Shown: positions 52,562 to 60,700 of the stretch, one piece after another
Layout of the letters: every line of letters begins with the position of its first letter
Position numbering within the stretch: the stretch's first letter is position 1
Source: Pseudomonadota bacterium
GTDB taxonomy: Bacteria; Verrucomicrobiota; Verrucomicrobiia; Limisphaerales; SXTU01
Direction of reading: 5' to 3'
Length of the DNA: 64,000 nt
NCBI GenBank assembly: GCA_009922615.1
Contig: RFVF01000023.1
Coordinates: 1-64,000 of the forward strand
The notes under the pieces: generated by a model
Told to the model about the DNA's origin: nothing
What the model saw: the letters and a program-made list of their open reading frames with translations, nothing else
Database searches by the model: none
Made by a program: the position numbers and the translations under genes

Positions 52562-53584
52562 TCAATTCCCGTTCGGGTCGCGCAGCATGCGCCGGCCGGA
52601 GGGATTGAAGTAGGGGCGGGTGTCGTAGGAGGGCTTCGGATCGTTCGGTGAAGTGGGGTTGGCCGGATCGCGCAGATCGAAGAGCGCCTTGGTGGTATTG
52701 CGCGCCTTGGTCTCGTAATCCGAGGCGCTGTCGTAGTCGGAGCGCGGATTGTTCGGTGCCTCCACCGCATCCCAGAATGAGGCGGAACGCAGGCGTCGCA
52801 CGGGCTTGGCGGCTGCGACGGAAGCGGCGGTGGTGTCGCGGATACCGCTTTCGTTGGTCCGCACGAAGAGGCGCATCATGCCGGGGTCATTCGCGATCAG
52901 GGGGTTCTTCAACAACTCGGCGGGCGCGGTGAAAAGCAGCGGCGGGCCGGAATAATCATATTGCGGCCGCTCGTGGTTTGGTTCCTCGATGTGCGGTTTT
53001 TGCGGGCGCAACCAAGCATACCCATCAAGCGTCAGTGAGGGCGGACGCGTGCCGGGATGGATGATGTCGGGCGGCTGGTTTTGCGCATATTGGCGCAACG
53101 TGCGGTCGAACTTGGGCTTGATGATGTCGGGATCCTGCACTGGCGGGAAATAACCTACTCGCCGGTTAAGTCTTTCATTCGCCTCGCGGGTCAGCCCGGG
53201 TTGCAGCCGCCGCATCATCGCGGCATCGTCCGGCTTGGCCACCATTCCCTTGGTCGTCAAGCCGGGCAACAACGGCCAGGTCGCAACGGTCATGGATTCC
53301 AGCGTGGCGGGGAAGGCCCGGTTGTCGATGGTGCTGCGTTCTGCCCGGGGCGTCTTGTCGAGGTGCCCGAGCGCGGACAAGCCCTGATAAATGGTGCCCG
53401 CGTTGAACGTCAGCGGGTCTTCAAGGGCGATGCGTGAGCCGGTTTCGTTGATGATGCGCAGCGACACGCTATCGGGCGCAAAGCAGACATGCACGGCTGT
53501 GCTCGCGAGGAGCAGCGTCATCGTGAACTTGGCCAGCCGGGGGCGCACGCTGGTCTTGGTGCCAGAACTTGGCCCGGTTGGCAA
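52562..53584 (-). CDS. Unrecognised exported protein, Asp/Asn/Pro-rich
   Basis: 340 residues; an internal ATG at 53521 directly before LLLASTAVHVCFA is the more probable start, giving a normal signal sequence and 319 residues. The rest is hydrophilic, with many prolines, and lacks membrane segments. The C-terminal ~70 residues are low-complexity (NNPRSDYDSASDYETK, DPANPTSPNDPKPSYDTRP). I recognise no domain. The upstream type I phosphodiesterase gene ends 18 bp before, on the same strand, so an operon is plausible. Confidence 0.6.
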   Translation of the reverse strand: MPTGPSSGTKTSVRPRLAKFTMTLLLASTAVHVCFAPDSVSLRIINETGSRIALEDPLTFNAGTIYQGLSALGHLDKTPRAERSTIDNRAFPATLESMTVATWPLLPGLTTKGMVAKPDDAAMMRRLQPGLTREANERLNRRVGYFPPVQDPDIIKPKFDRTLRQYAQNQPPDIIHPGTRPPSLTLDGYAWLRPQKPHIEEPNHERPQYDYSGPPLLFTAPAELLKNPLIANDPGMMRLFVRTNESGIRDTTAASVAAAKPVRRLRSASFWDAVEAPNNPRSDYDSASDYETKARNTTKALFDLRDPANPTSPNDPKPSYDTRPYFNPSGRRMLRDPNGN

Positions 53585-53601
53585 CGCTTATCCCGGCCCG
53601 T

Positions 53602-54972
53602 TCACCGTGCGGATGGTTGTGCCAGCGCCTCGGTCAGCACGCGGCCCTCGACGTTCTCCATCTTCAAACCGAGCAATGCGGCCACTGTCGGGGCCACGTC
53701 CACGTTGCGGATGTCGCCGAGTTGTGCGCCGCGCTTCACGCCGTGGCCCCACGCGACGAACATCCCGTTCAGTTTCGCGTCGCTCGCGAGGTAGCCGTGA
53801 TGGCCGGGATAAACCTCTGGCGTCAAGTCCGTCACCGCCTCGTCGCCGGTGGGCTGATGCGTGAACGCGTAGCCGTCCTTCGCCACGATGAAGAGGTCGG
53901 CCATCTGGTCGTTCTGCGCCGGCGTGGGCAGGCCGAGCGACGCGTATTCCGCCGGCTCGTAGATGCGCTCGACGCCTTCGAGCTTGCCGAGCAAGTCCTT
54001 CAACTTAGGCGTGAGCGTCGCGAGCTTCGCCTTGTCCGGCACGTAGATCATCGCCGAGCCGCCCAGCGTGTTGGCCACGGCGTCGCACGTCGCGACCGTC
54101 GGGCCTTGCACGCGGAGGAGGCCGGCCTGCCGCAGCGCGACGTTCGGGCGGATGATGCGCTTGGCCGACTTGAAGCCGTGGTCCGTGGTGATGACGAACG
54201 TGGCCTTGTCCGCCAAGCCCGCCGCCCGCACCGCGTCGAACAACTCGCGCAGACACGTGTCCGCGAAGGCAAAGGCCGACATGCTCGCCCAGGTGCCGGG
54301 GCCGGAGCGGTGATTGATGGCGTCGGTGTTGAGCAGGTGGAAGAGCAGGAGGTTCGGCTTGTGCTGCTTCACGATGTGGACACCGGCGCGAGTCCAGAAG
54401 ATATCGCGCCACGGCGGGTTGCGCTGGTTGAACTCCTTCAACTCCGTCTCGTTGATGAGTCCGGCGGCGAGCATCTCACGCTCGATGGGATTCGCCGCGT
54501 TGGGCCGCTCGCCGAACTCGAAGTGGAACGTCCCGGCGTTGGTCGTGGGAATCCAGTCCACGTGCGCGGTTTTGAGGCCAGCCTTGAAGGCGACGTCATA
54601 CACCGTCGGCACGCGGATGAGTTCGGCCTTGTCCTTCCACGGTTCGAGCTTGAGCGGCTCGTTCGGCCCCTGGCGCACCATCATGCCGTTGAAGAGCACG
54701 CCGTGCCGCGCGGGCGTGACGCCGGTGACGAGCGTGGTGTGGTTGGGCCAAGTGATGGCGGGGTTGGCGATAGTCATCGTCTTGGCCACCGCACCTTCGT
54801 GCGCGAGCTTTTGGAGGAAGGGCATCGGCAACGCCGGGTCGTTCCAAATCCACGCGGGGAAGCCGTCAATCGTCACCAGCACGACGAGGCGGTCCTTGGC
54901 GGGGACTGTGGCAGCGCAGGCAGGGGCAAGTGAGGCCAGCAGGACGAGGAGGAGAAAAGCGCGATGCAACAT
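53602..54972 (-). CDS. Secreted type I phosphodiesterase / nucleotide pyrophosphatase
   Basis: 456 residues, alkaline-phosphatase superfamily. A signal peptide (FLLLVLLASLAPACA) starts it. Metal and active-site blocks: VLVTIDGFPAWIW with the first metal Asp; TWPNHTTLVTGVTPARHGVL, which contains the catalytic Thr/Ser position; DAINHRSGPG; FVITTDHGFKSAKR; and PGHHGYLASD. The family hydrolyses phosphodiester or pyrophosphate bonds of nucleotides or lipid headgroups outside the cytoplasm. The presence of FNGMMVRQGPNEPLKLEPW before the cap region is usual for the bacterial group. The natural substrate is unknown. Confidence 0.9.
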   Translation of the reverse strand: MLHRAFLLLVLLASLAPACAATVPAKDRLVVLVTIDGFPAWIWNDPALPMPFLQKLAHEGAVAKTMTIANPAITWPNHTTLVTGVTPARHGVLFNGMMVRQGPNEPLKLEPWKDKAELIRVPTVYDVAFKAGLKTAHVDWIPTTNAGTFHFEFGERPNAANPIEREMLAAGLINETELKEFNQRNPPWRDIFWTRAGVHIVKQHKPNLLLFHLLNTDAINHRSGPGTWASMSAFAFADTCLRELFDAVRAAGLADKATFVITTDHGFKSAKRIIRPNVALRQAGLLRVQGPTVATCDAVANTLGGSAMIYVPDKAKLATLTPKLKDLLGKLEGVERIYEPAEYASLGLPTPAQNDQMADLFIVAKDGYAFTHQPTGDEAVTDLTPEVYPGHHGYLASDAKLNGMFVAWGHGVKRGAQLGDIRNVDVAPTVAALLGLKMENVEGRVLTEALAQPSAR

Positions 54973-55076
54973 GCGGGAGTTTTGTCGCAGCGGAACAAGT
55001 CGGCGGCAAGTCTCAAGTCCCGTATTTAAAGGTCTAAAGCAGGCTGCCGATCGCTATAGGTGTGACGGAAAGTCTC
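54973..55076. other. Spacer, nothing recognised
   Basis: This is the start of a gap of about 625 bp without a credible gene. Before the 21-bp array I see only unstructured sequence and, at about 55056-55076, a weak extra repeat unit. Confidence 0.4.
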
Positions 55077-55391
55077 ACTTTGGCGGAGCGGAACGATACT
55101 TTCGGATCCAAAAGCACGGTTTTTCCCCGTCGGAATAGGGCTTTCGGTTCGGAAAATGGGGTTCTGGCCAAGCTGAATGGCACTTTCAGACCTGAAAGCG
55201 CGGTTTTGGCTGACCGGAGTGGGGCTTTCCGTCCTGAAAGGGGGCATTTGATCGAGCGGATGGGGGTCTTCGGGACTGTCTGAGGGCATCCGGCCGACAG
55301 AAAGGGGGTCTTCGGGGTTGTTTTATGGCATTCGGCCGGCCGGATAGGGGTTTTCGGGACTGTCGGATGGCATTTTCCTAGCTGGATATGC
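55077..55391. repeat. Tandem array of fifteen degenerate 21-bp units
   Basis: Fifteen consecutive 21-bp units run without a gap. Most start with a pyrimidine-rich TTTCGG-like stretch and end GGAANRGG-like, for example ACTTTCGGATCC at 55098, GCTTTCGGTTCGG at 55140, ACTTTCAGACCTG at 55182 and GCTTTCCGTCCTG at 55224. From 55245 units alternate CATT- and GTYTTCGG-type starts, so the higher-order period is 42 bp. Because 21 is a multiple of three, both strands can read long frames here with 7-residue peptide repeats; I do not treat those as genes. There is no Cas gene and no conserved repeat with unique spacers, so it is not CRISPR. Confidence 0.85.
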
Positions 55392-55465
55392 CCCGACAGG
55401 ATTGCAGCGAGGCATCTCGTGAGCAGCAGGCGGGGCGTCGGAATGGGAAGGCACCGGTATTGCCC

Positions 55466-55513
55466 AGCCCTTTAGGGCTTGGTGGCTGCCCCACCCAGCC
55501 ATAAATGGCTGGG
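55466..55513. repeat. Two adjacent hairpins
   Basis: AGCCC-TTTA-GGGCT (55466-55479) is followed by CCCAGCCAT-AA-ATGGCTGGG (55494-55513), a 9-bp stem. They lie about 85 bp past the end of the metalloprotease gene, which runs on the minus strand. They could serve as a transcript end for it or belong to an interspersed repeat family; there is no strong T tract. Confidence 0.55.
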
Positions 55514-55598
55514 CTAGTATCAAAGCAGTTTGTTGTGCTTTCCTTGGGCTTTCCCCGCTGGCTTAGCAGACGTTTCGCGTGGGTGGTTGGCCCCTCAC

Positions 55599-56774
55599 TC
55601 ACCGGGCGCGCGGGCGGGTGACGTGGATGACGCGTTGCAAGGAAGGTTCCGTGGCCGTGCCGGAGCTGAGGGCGGCGGGTTTCAGGCCGGGAACCACGGG
55701 CGGGTTCTTGACGAGGCGAAAGTATTTTTGCGAGCCGGTGCTCGCGGCGGTCGCCGGGGTGGTGCCGCCGCTGGCGGCTGTGGTCCACGTGCCACCACCG
55801 AAGAGCGTGCGTTCTTGCAGCACGAAGCCGGTAAAGTTGCTCGGCCACGAGAGAGTTACTTGATTCACGCCGCTGGCGGCAATGTTCAGCGTGGGCCGGG
55901 TGCTGGCCAGTGTGTAGCCGATCACGTCGAGGATCGCGAGTTCGTTGGGGCCTTCGTCTTGAAACACGCCCGGCCCGGCGAAGGCGTCCTGCACCTGCGC
56001 CGCCGGGGTGGTGCCCGGCGGGCTCCAGGTGCCGGTCTTGCTCCAGAAGTCGCCGTAGTCGCCGTCGGGCTGCTGGTTGAAGCGCGCGAGGAGGTTCGTC
56101 CCGTCGATGGAAAAATAGGCGTCGTCGCCGTTGGTGGTCCAAGTGCGGACGAGATTGGTGGTGTAACGGAACAAATCAATGGGGGCGATGGGGCCGGTCG
56201 GGCCGGTGCCCGGGCCAAGGTTCGAGGAGGAGCCGAGGACTTCGTTGATTTCGTGCTCGGCCGTGGCGATAAGGTCGTATTTGTTCGGGTCAATGCTGGA
56301 CCGGGTGAAGTTCATGATCGTCGTGTTCAACGAGATCGTGGAGTCAAACCCATCGGACCCGAAATTGGCGGTGAGTCCCAGGAGGCGGCCGAGCGGCAGC
56401 GTCATGTGAATCTGGCTGTTGTTGGCCAACGGGTCGGTGGTGGTAGCGGGGGTCTTGCTGAGGGCCAGGGCGTCGTTGCGGCTCGTTGCCCGAGCCTGTA
56501 AGGCCGAAAGATAGTCGGAGTAGGGCCAGTTGTTAAACCAGGTCGAGCTCTGTCCCAGACCGATGTTGGCATCGCTGACGAAGAGAATTTTCACCGTCAG
56601 GTCGTCGGTGAGGTTGGACTGTAGGTTTTGAATGGCGACGTTGATCGCGTTGGTAATGGCCACGGCCTGGGCGGCGTTGGTGATGGAGCCATCGTAGGTG
56701 GGAACGATGGTGAGGGCCGAGCCTGAAGTAGTCCCGGCTAGAATCAGCACGAGTGAAAGGAGGTGAGATTTCAT
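55599..56774 (-). CDS. Secreted metalloprotease-like protein (NF038122-like)
   Basis: 391 residues from the ATG at 56774, preferred because MKSHLLSLVLILAGTTSGSA is a good signal peptide; an ATG at 56783 and another at 56837 are longer options. The middle carries AEHEINEVLGSSS, which fits the zinc-binding HExxxEVLG variant of a secreted metalloprotease family, and ELAILDVIGYTL, which usually ends that domain. The C-terminal part is a verrucomicrobial domain (VTLSWPSNFTGFVLQE ... YFRL), of the same type as that ending the protein at 269-3532. About 30 more residues follow it. Protease activity is inferred. The third zinc ligand could not be fixed. Confidence 0.75.
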   Translation of the reverse strand: MKSHLLSLVLILAGTTSGSALTIVPTYDGSITNAAQAVAITNAINVAIQNLQSNLTDDLTVKILFVSDANIGLGQSSTWFNNWPYSDYLSALQARATSRNDALALSKTPATTTDPLANNSQIHMTLPLGRLLGLTANFGSDGFDSTISLNTTIMNFTRSSIDPNKYDLIATAEHEINEVLGSSSNLGPGTGPTGPIAPIDLFRYTTNLVRTWTTNGDDAYFSIDGTNLLARFNQQPDGDYGDFWSKTGTWSPPGTTPAAQVQDAFAGPGVFQDEGPNELAILDVIGYTLASTRPTLNIAASGVNQVTLSWPSNFTGFVLQERTLFGGGTWTTAASGGTTPATAASTGSQKYFRLVKNPPVVPGLKPAALSSGTATEPSLQRVIHVTRPRAR

Positions 56775-56843
56775 GGTTGTCATGGTGCAAGCCGTTTCAA
56801 CGCGCCCCAGCCTCGCAACCGGCCGTGTCGGGAACAAGGAAGA

Positions 56844-57584
56844 TTAGCGCGCGGCGCGCGGGCGGGGAGTGCGGCGCAGGCCGTTTTGAAACCACAGTTT
56901 CCACACCATCAGAAGCGCTTCCTTCACGATGCCCTTGGACATCTTCGAGTTCCCCTGGAAGCGGTCAGTGAAGATGATCGGCACCTCGGCGATGCGCATC
57001 CCCTGCCGCCAGACGCGGTGCGACATCTCAATCTGGAAGCTGTAGCCGTTGGACTGCACGGTATCGAGGCCGAGCGCTTGCAGCGTGGCGCGACGGAAGC
57101 ATTTGAAGCCGCCGGTCGGGTCGCTCAACGGCAGGCCGGTGATGACGCGCACATACTTCGCCGCGCCCAGCGAAAGCACGAGGCGATTGAGCGGCCAGTT
57201 GATGACGCGGATGCCGTTGCAGTAGCGCGAGCCGATGACGAGGTCGGCGGACTGCGCGGCGGCGAGGAACTTCGGGATGTCGTCCGGGTTGTGCGAGAAG
57301 TCGCCATCCATCTCCATGATGAACTCGTAGTCACGGTCGAGTGCCCATTTGAAGCCGGCGATGTAGGCGCGGCCCAAGCCGTTCTTCTCCGCGCGATGCA
57401 GGACGTGGATGGACGGGTGCTTCGCGGCGAGTTCGTCCGCCAGTTTGCCGGTGCCGTCGGGGGAATTGTCGTCCACCACGAGCAGGTCGATGGGCGTGGG
57501 CAATCCCAGGATGTGTGCGGCGAGCGGGGGAAGGTTCTCCCGCTCGTTGTAGGTCGGCACGATGACAAGGGCGCGCTGGCTCAT
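56844..57584 (-). CDS. Dolichol-phosphate mannosyltransferase-like family 2 glycosyltransferase
   Basis: 246 residues from the ATG at 57584, placed just before RALVIVPTYNERENLPPL, the usual N-terminus; frames starting further upstream cross a palindrome. Motifs: LVVDDNSPDGTGKLADEL for the nucleotide, MEMDGDFSHNPDDIPKFL with the DxD, and GSRYCNGIRV ... DPTGGFKCFRR. Family members move mannose or glucose from a nucleotide sugar to polyprenyl phosphate on the cytoplasmic side, providing a lipid-linked donor for surface glycans or protein glycosylation. There is no C-terminal membrane domain, as in the short DPM1 type. The gene lies between the metalloprotease and the cytochrome. Confidence 0.9.
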   Translation of the reverse strand: MSQRALVIVPTYNERENLPPLAAHILGLPTPIDLLVVDDNSPDGTGKLADELAAKHPSIHVLHRAEKNGLGRAYIAGFKWALDRDYEFIMEMDGDFSHNPDDIPKFLAAAQSADLVIGSRYCNGIRVINWPLNRLVLSLGAAKYVRVITGLPLSDPTGGFKCFRRATLQALGLDTVQSNGYSFQIEMSHRVWRQGMRIAEVPIIFTDRFQGNSKMSKGIVKEALLMVWKLWFQNGLRRTPRPRAAR

Positions 57585-57648
57585 GCTGCTTGGGCGGCAA
57601 GCGTCCGCGAAGCGGCGGGGCAACTCAAGCCGGGATTCCCTGTAGGCG

Positions 57649-57692
57649 CTGTAGCGGCGGTCTATGACGGCGGTCACAGACCTCTGCTACAG
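57649..57692. repeat. Imperfect palindrome (interspersed repeat element)
   Basis: CTGTAGCGGCGGTCT (57649-57663) pairs with AGACCTCTGCTACAG (57678-57692), 13 of 15 positions, and the inner bases (ATGAC / GTCAC) extend the stem. The left arm recurs at 63841-63860. It lies between the two divergent genes, glycosyltransferase and cytochrome. Confidence 0.75.
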
Positions 57693-57746
57693 AACCGCGC
57701 GCTTCCCAAGACGAATCTGGCGGCTCAGGCTGCGTCTGACACCGTG

Positions 57747-60700
57747 ATGCCCGACGTGAATCGCAGCTCCAAGCTCCAAGCCCCAAGCCCCCGAGAAGTT
57801 GCAACTCTCAAGCGCCAAGGTGCCTGCACGGTGGTCCGCTTGTTGTTTGGAGTTTGGTGTTTCTTTGGAGCTTGGAGCGTGGGCTATGGAGCTTCCGCAT
57901 CCGGCGAGTTCGACTTTTTCGAGCGTCGCATCCGGCCCGTGCTCACGCAGCATTGCTACGAGTGTCATAGCGCGACGAGCAAGTCGCTCAAGGCTGGCTT
58001 GCGCGTGGACACACGCGATGGGCTGCGTCTCGGTGGCAAGTCCGGCGAGCCGGCCGTCGTCCCCGGCGACGTGGAGAAAAGTCTTTTACTTAAAGCCATC
58101 CGCCACGCGAGCGCGGACTTGCAGATGCCGCCGAAGAAGCAGCTCTCGGCACAGCAAATCTCCGACATCGAGACGTGGATTCGCAGTGGCGCGCCGGATC
58201 CGAGGGATGAAGTTCAAGGTCCAAAGTCCAAAGTCCAAAGTCCAAAGTCTCACTGGGCGTTCGTGCCGCCGAAGGTCCAGCCGTTGCCGAAGGTGAAGGA
58301 CAAGGCTTGGCCGCAGTCGCCGGTGGACCACTTCATCCTGGCGAAGCTGGAGGCCAACGGATTGAAGCCCTCTCCGGCGGCTGACCCGCGCACCTTGATT
58401 CGTCGGATGACTTACGACCTCACCGGCCTGCCGCCGAGCGCGGAGGAGGTCGAGGCGTTTGCAAAGGCCTGCTCCAGCGGCAATCGGCAATCGGCAATCG
58501 GCAACCTAGTCGAGCGTCTCCTCGCCAGTCCGCACTACGGCGAGCGCTGGGCCCGGCACTGGCTGGACGTCGCGCGCTACGCGGACACCAAGGGCTACGT
58601 CTATGCGCGCGAGGAACGTTTTTTTGTCCACAGCCACGCCTACCGTGACTGGGTCGTCCGCGCGTTGAATAACGACATGCCCTACGACCGCTTCCTGCTG
58701 CTTCAGATTGCCGGAGATCAGCTAGTCGAAGGGTTCAAGGTTCAAGGTTCAAAGTCCAAAGTCGCCGAGGGCGCAACGAGCACCGCAGCCGACTCTCAAC
58801 TCTCAACTCTCAACTCTCAGCCGTCGCGCAGCGACCTCGCCGCCTTGGGCTTCCTCACGACCGGCCGCCGCTTCATCGGCGTGACGCACGAGATCATTGA
58901 CGACCGCATTGACGTGGTGACGCGCGGCACGATGGGCCTGACCGTGCAGTGCGCCCGCTGCCACGACCACAAATACGATCCTATTTCGACGGCCGATTAT
59001 TACTCGCTCTACGGCGTCTTCCAAAGCACCGCAGACGAAATGGTGCAGATCGAGTTCCCAGAAAAGTCCGATGCGCTGGCCGCCTTCGAGAAGGAATATC
59101 GCACGCGCCTCGACAAGCTGAACACCACGATGGCCACGCGCCGCGCCGAAACCGCCGCGCGCATCCGCGCCCGTGTGACGGACTACCTGCTCGCACAGTT
59201 CGAGCTGCACAAGTATCCCGAGGAAGGCTTCGACCAAATCCTCACCGACAAAGACCTCATCCCCGCGACTGTCCGCCGCTGGCAAGCGTATCTGGAGCAG
59301 GCGAAGAAACGTGGCGACCCGGTGTGGGCGTTGTGGCACGCCTACGCGAGCCGGCCGGAGAAGGCATTTGCCGCCGATGCCGCCCAACTCCCAGCCTCCA
59401 ACTCCCATCTCCAAGCCGCCTTCGCCTCTCCGCCGAAGTCCATGCGCGAAGTCGCCGAGCGCTATGGCAAGGTGTTGACCGCCGTCGAGCAGCAGTGGCA
59501 GGCCGCGCTGGCCGCCGCGAAGACGAACAACGCTCCGCCGCCTAGCTCGCTACCTGACCAAGAGGCTGAGGCGCTCCGACAAGTTCTCTACGCGGACACT
59601 TCGCCTGCCGTCGTGCCGGATGTTGGCATCGTGAACAACGAGCTGCTCTTCACCACGCGGGCCTGCGAAGAGCTGTGGAAGTTGCAGGGCGAAGTGGACC
59701 GCCATCTCATTCGCACCCCTGCTTCGCCAGCCCACGCGCTTATCGTCACCGACCGCGAGCCAAACGGAAACCCGCGCGTCTTCCTGCGCGGCGACCCGAA
59801 GCAGAAAGGTGTGGAAGTCCCGCGCCAATTTCTGCAAGTCGTCGCCGGTCCACAGCGCCAGCCCTTCACGCACGGCAGCGGTCGCCTCGAACTCGCCCGG
59901 GCCATTGCCAGCCCGGACAATCCGCTCACGGCGCGCGTGATGGTGAATCGCCTTTGGCTTCACCACTTCGGTGCAGGCCTGGTGAAAACACCGAGCGACT
60001 TCGGTCTTCGCGCCGAGATCCCGAGCCATCCCGAGCTGCTCGACTGGCTCGCGCGCCGGTTCGTGACCGAGGGATGGAGTTTGAAGGCGATGCACCGGCT
60101 GCTGCTGACCAGCGCTGCGTATCAGCAGGCTAGTGAGGTCGAGGGGCGCACCCGTCCGGCTCTCGCCGCTCGACCCTCGACCCTCGACCCGGACAACCGC
60201 CTGCTCTGGCGCGCGAACCGCCAGCGGCTCGATTTCGAGGAGCTGCGCGATTCCCTGCTCGTGGCGAGTGGTGAACTCGATCTCGCCGCCGGCGGCAAGC
60301 CCGTGGACATGTTCACCAGCAAACGCCGCAGCCTTTACGGCCTCGTGGACCGTCAGTATCTGCCCGGAGTTTTCCGCGTCTTCGATTTCGCCAATCCCGA
60401 CCTGCACATCCCCCAGCGGCACGAAACCACGGTGTCGCAGCAGGCGCTGTTCTTCCTCAATCACCCGTTTGTCGCGGCCCGGGGCAAGGCGCTCGCGTCG
60501 CGCGCGGATTTCAAGGCCCTCAGTTCGCCCGAGGAAAAGGTCCGCCTTCTCTATCGCGCGCTTTATCAGCGCGAGCCATCGCCCGCGCAAGCCGCCGCTG
60601 CCGTGCGCTTCATCGCAGACGCCGAGGCGAACCAGCCGCAAGCCCCGAAGCCGCCGCCAGAGAACCAATGGCGCTACGGCTACGGCGAGTTCGACGAGGT

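Noticed and set aside
53569-54933. Plus-strand open frame of about 454 codons over the phosphodiesterase
   Set aside because: Shadow of a gene with signal peptide and metal motifs.
55077-55391. Possible CRISPR array
   Set aside because: Units follow each other without spacers, differ from one another and have no Cas genes nearby.
55026-55523. Open frames on both strands through the 21-bp array
   Set aside because: A period divisible by three keeps frames open by chance. The peptides are pure repeat, without a start context or homology.
56763-57746. Upstream extension of the cytochrome gene to 56763
   Set aside because: The extension is antisense to the dolichol-phosphate-mannose-synthase-like gene; the ATG at 57747 leads directly into a signal peptide.
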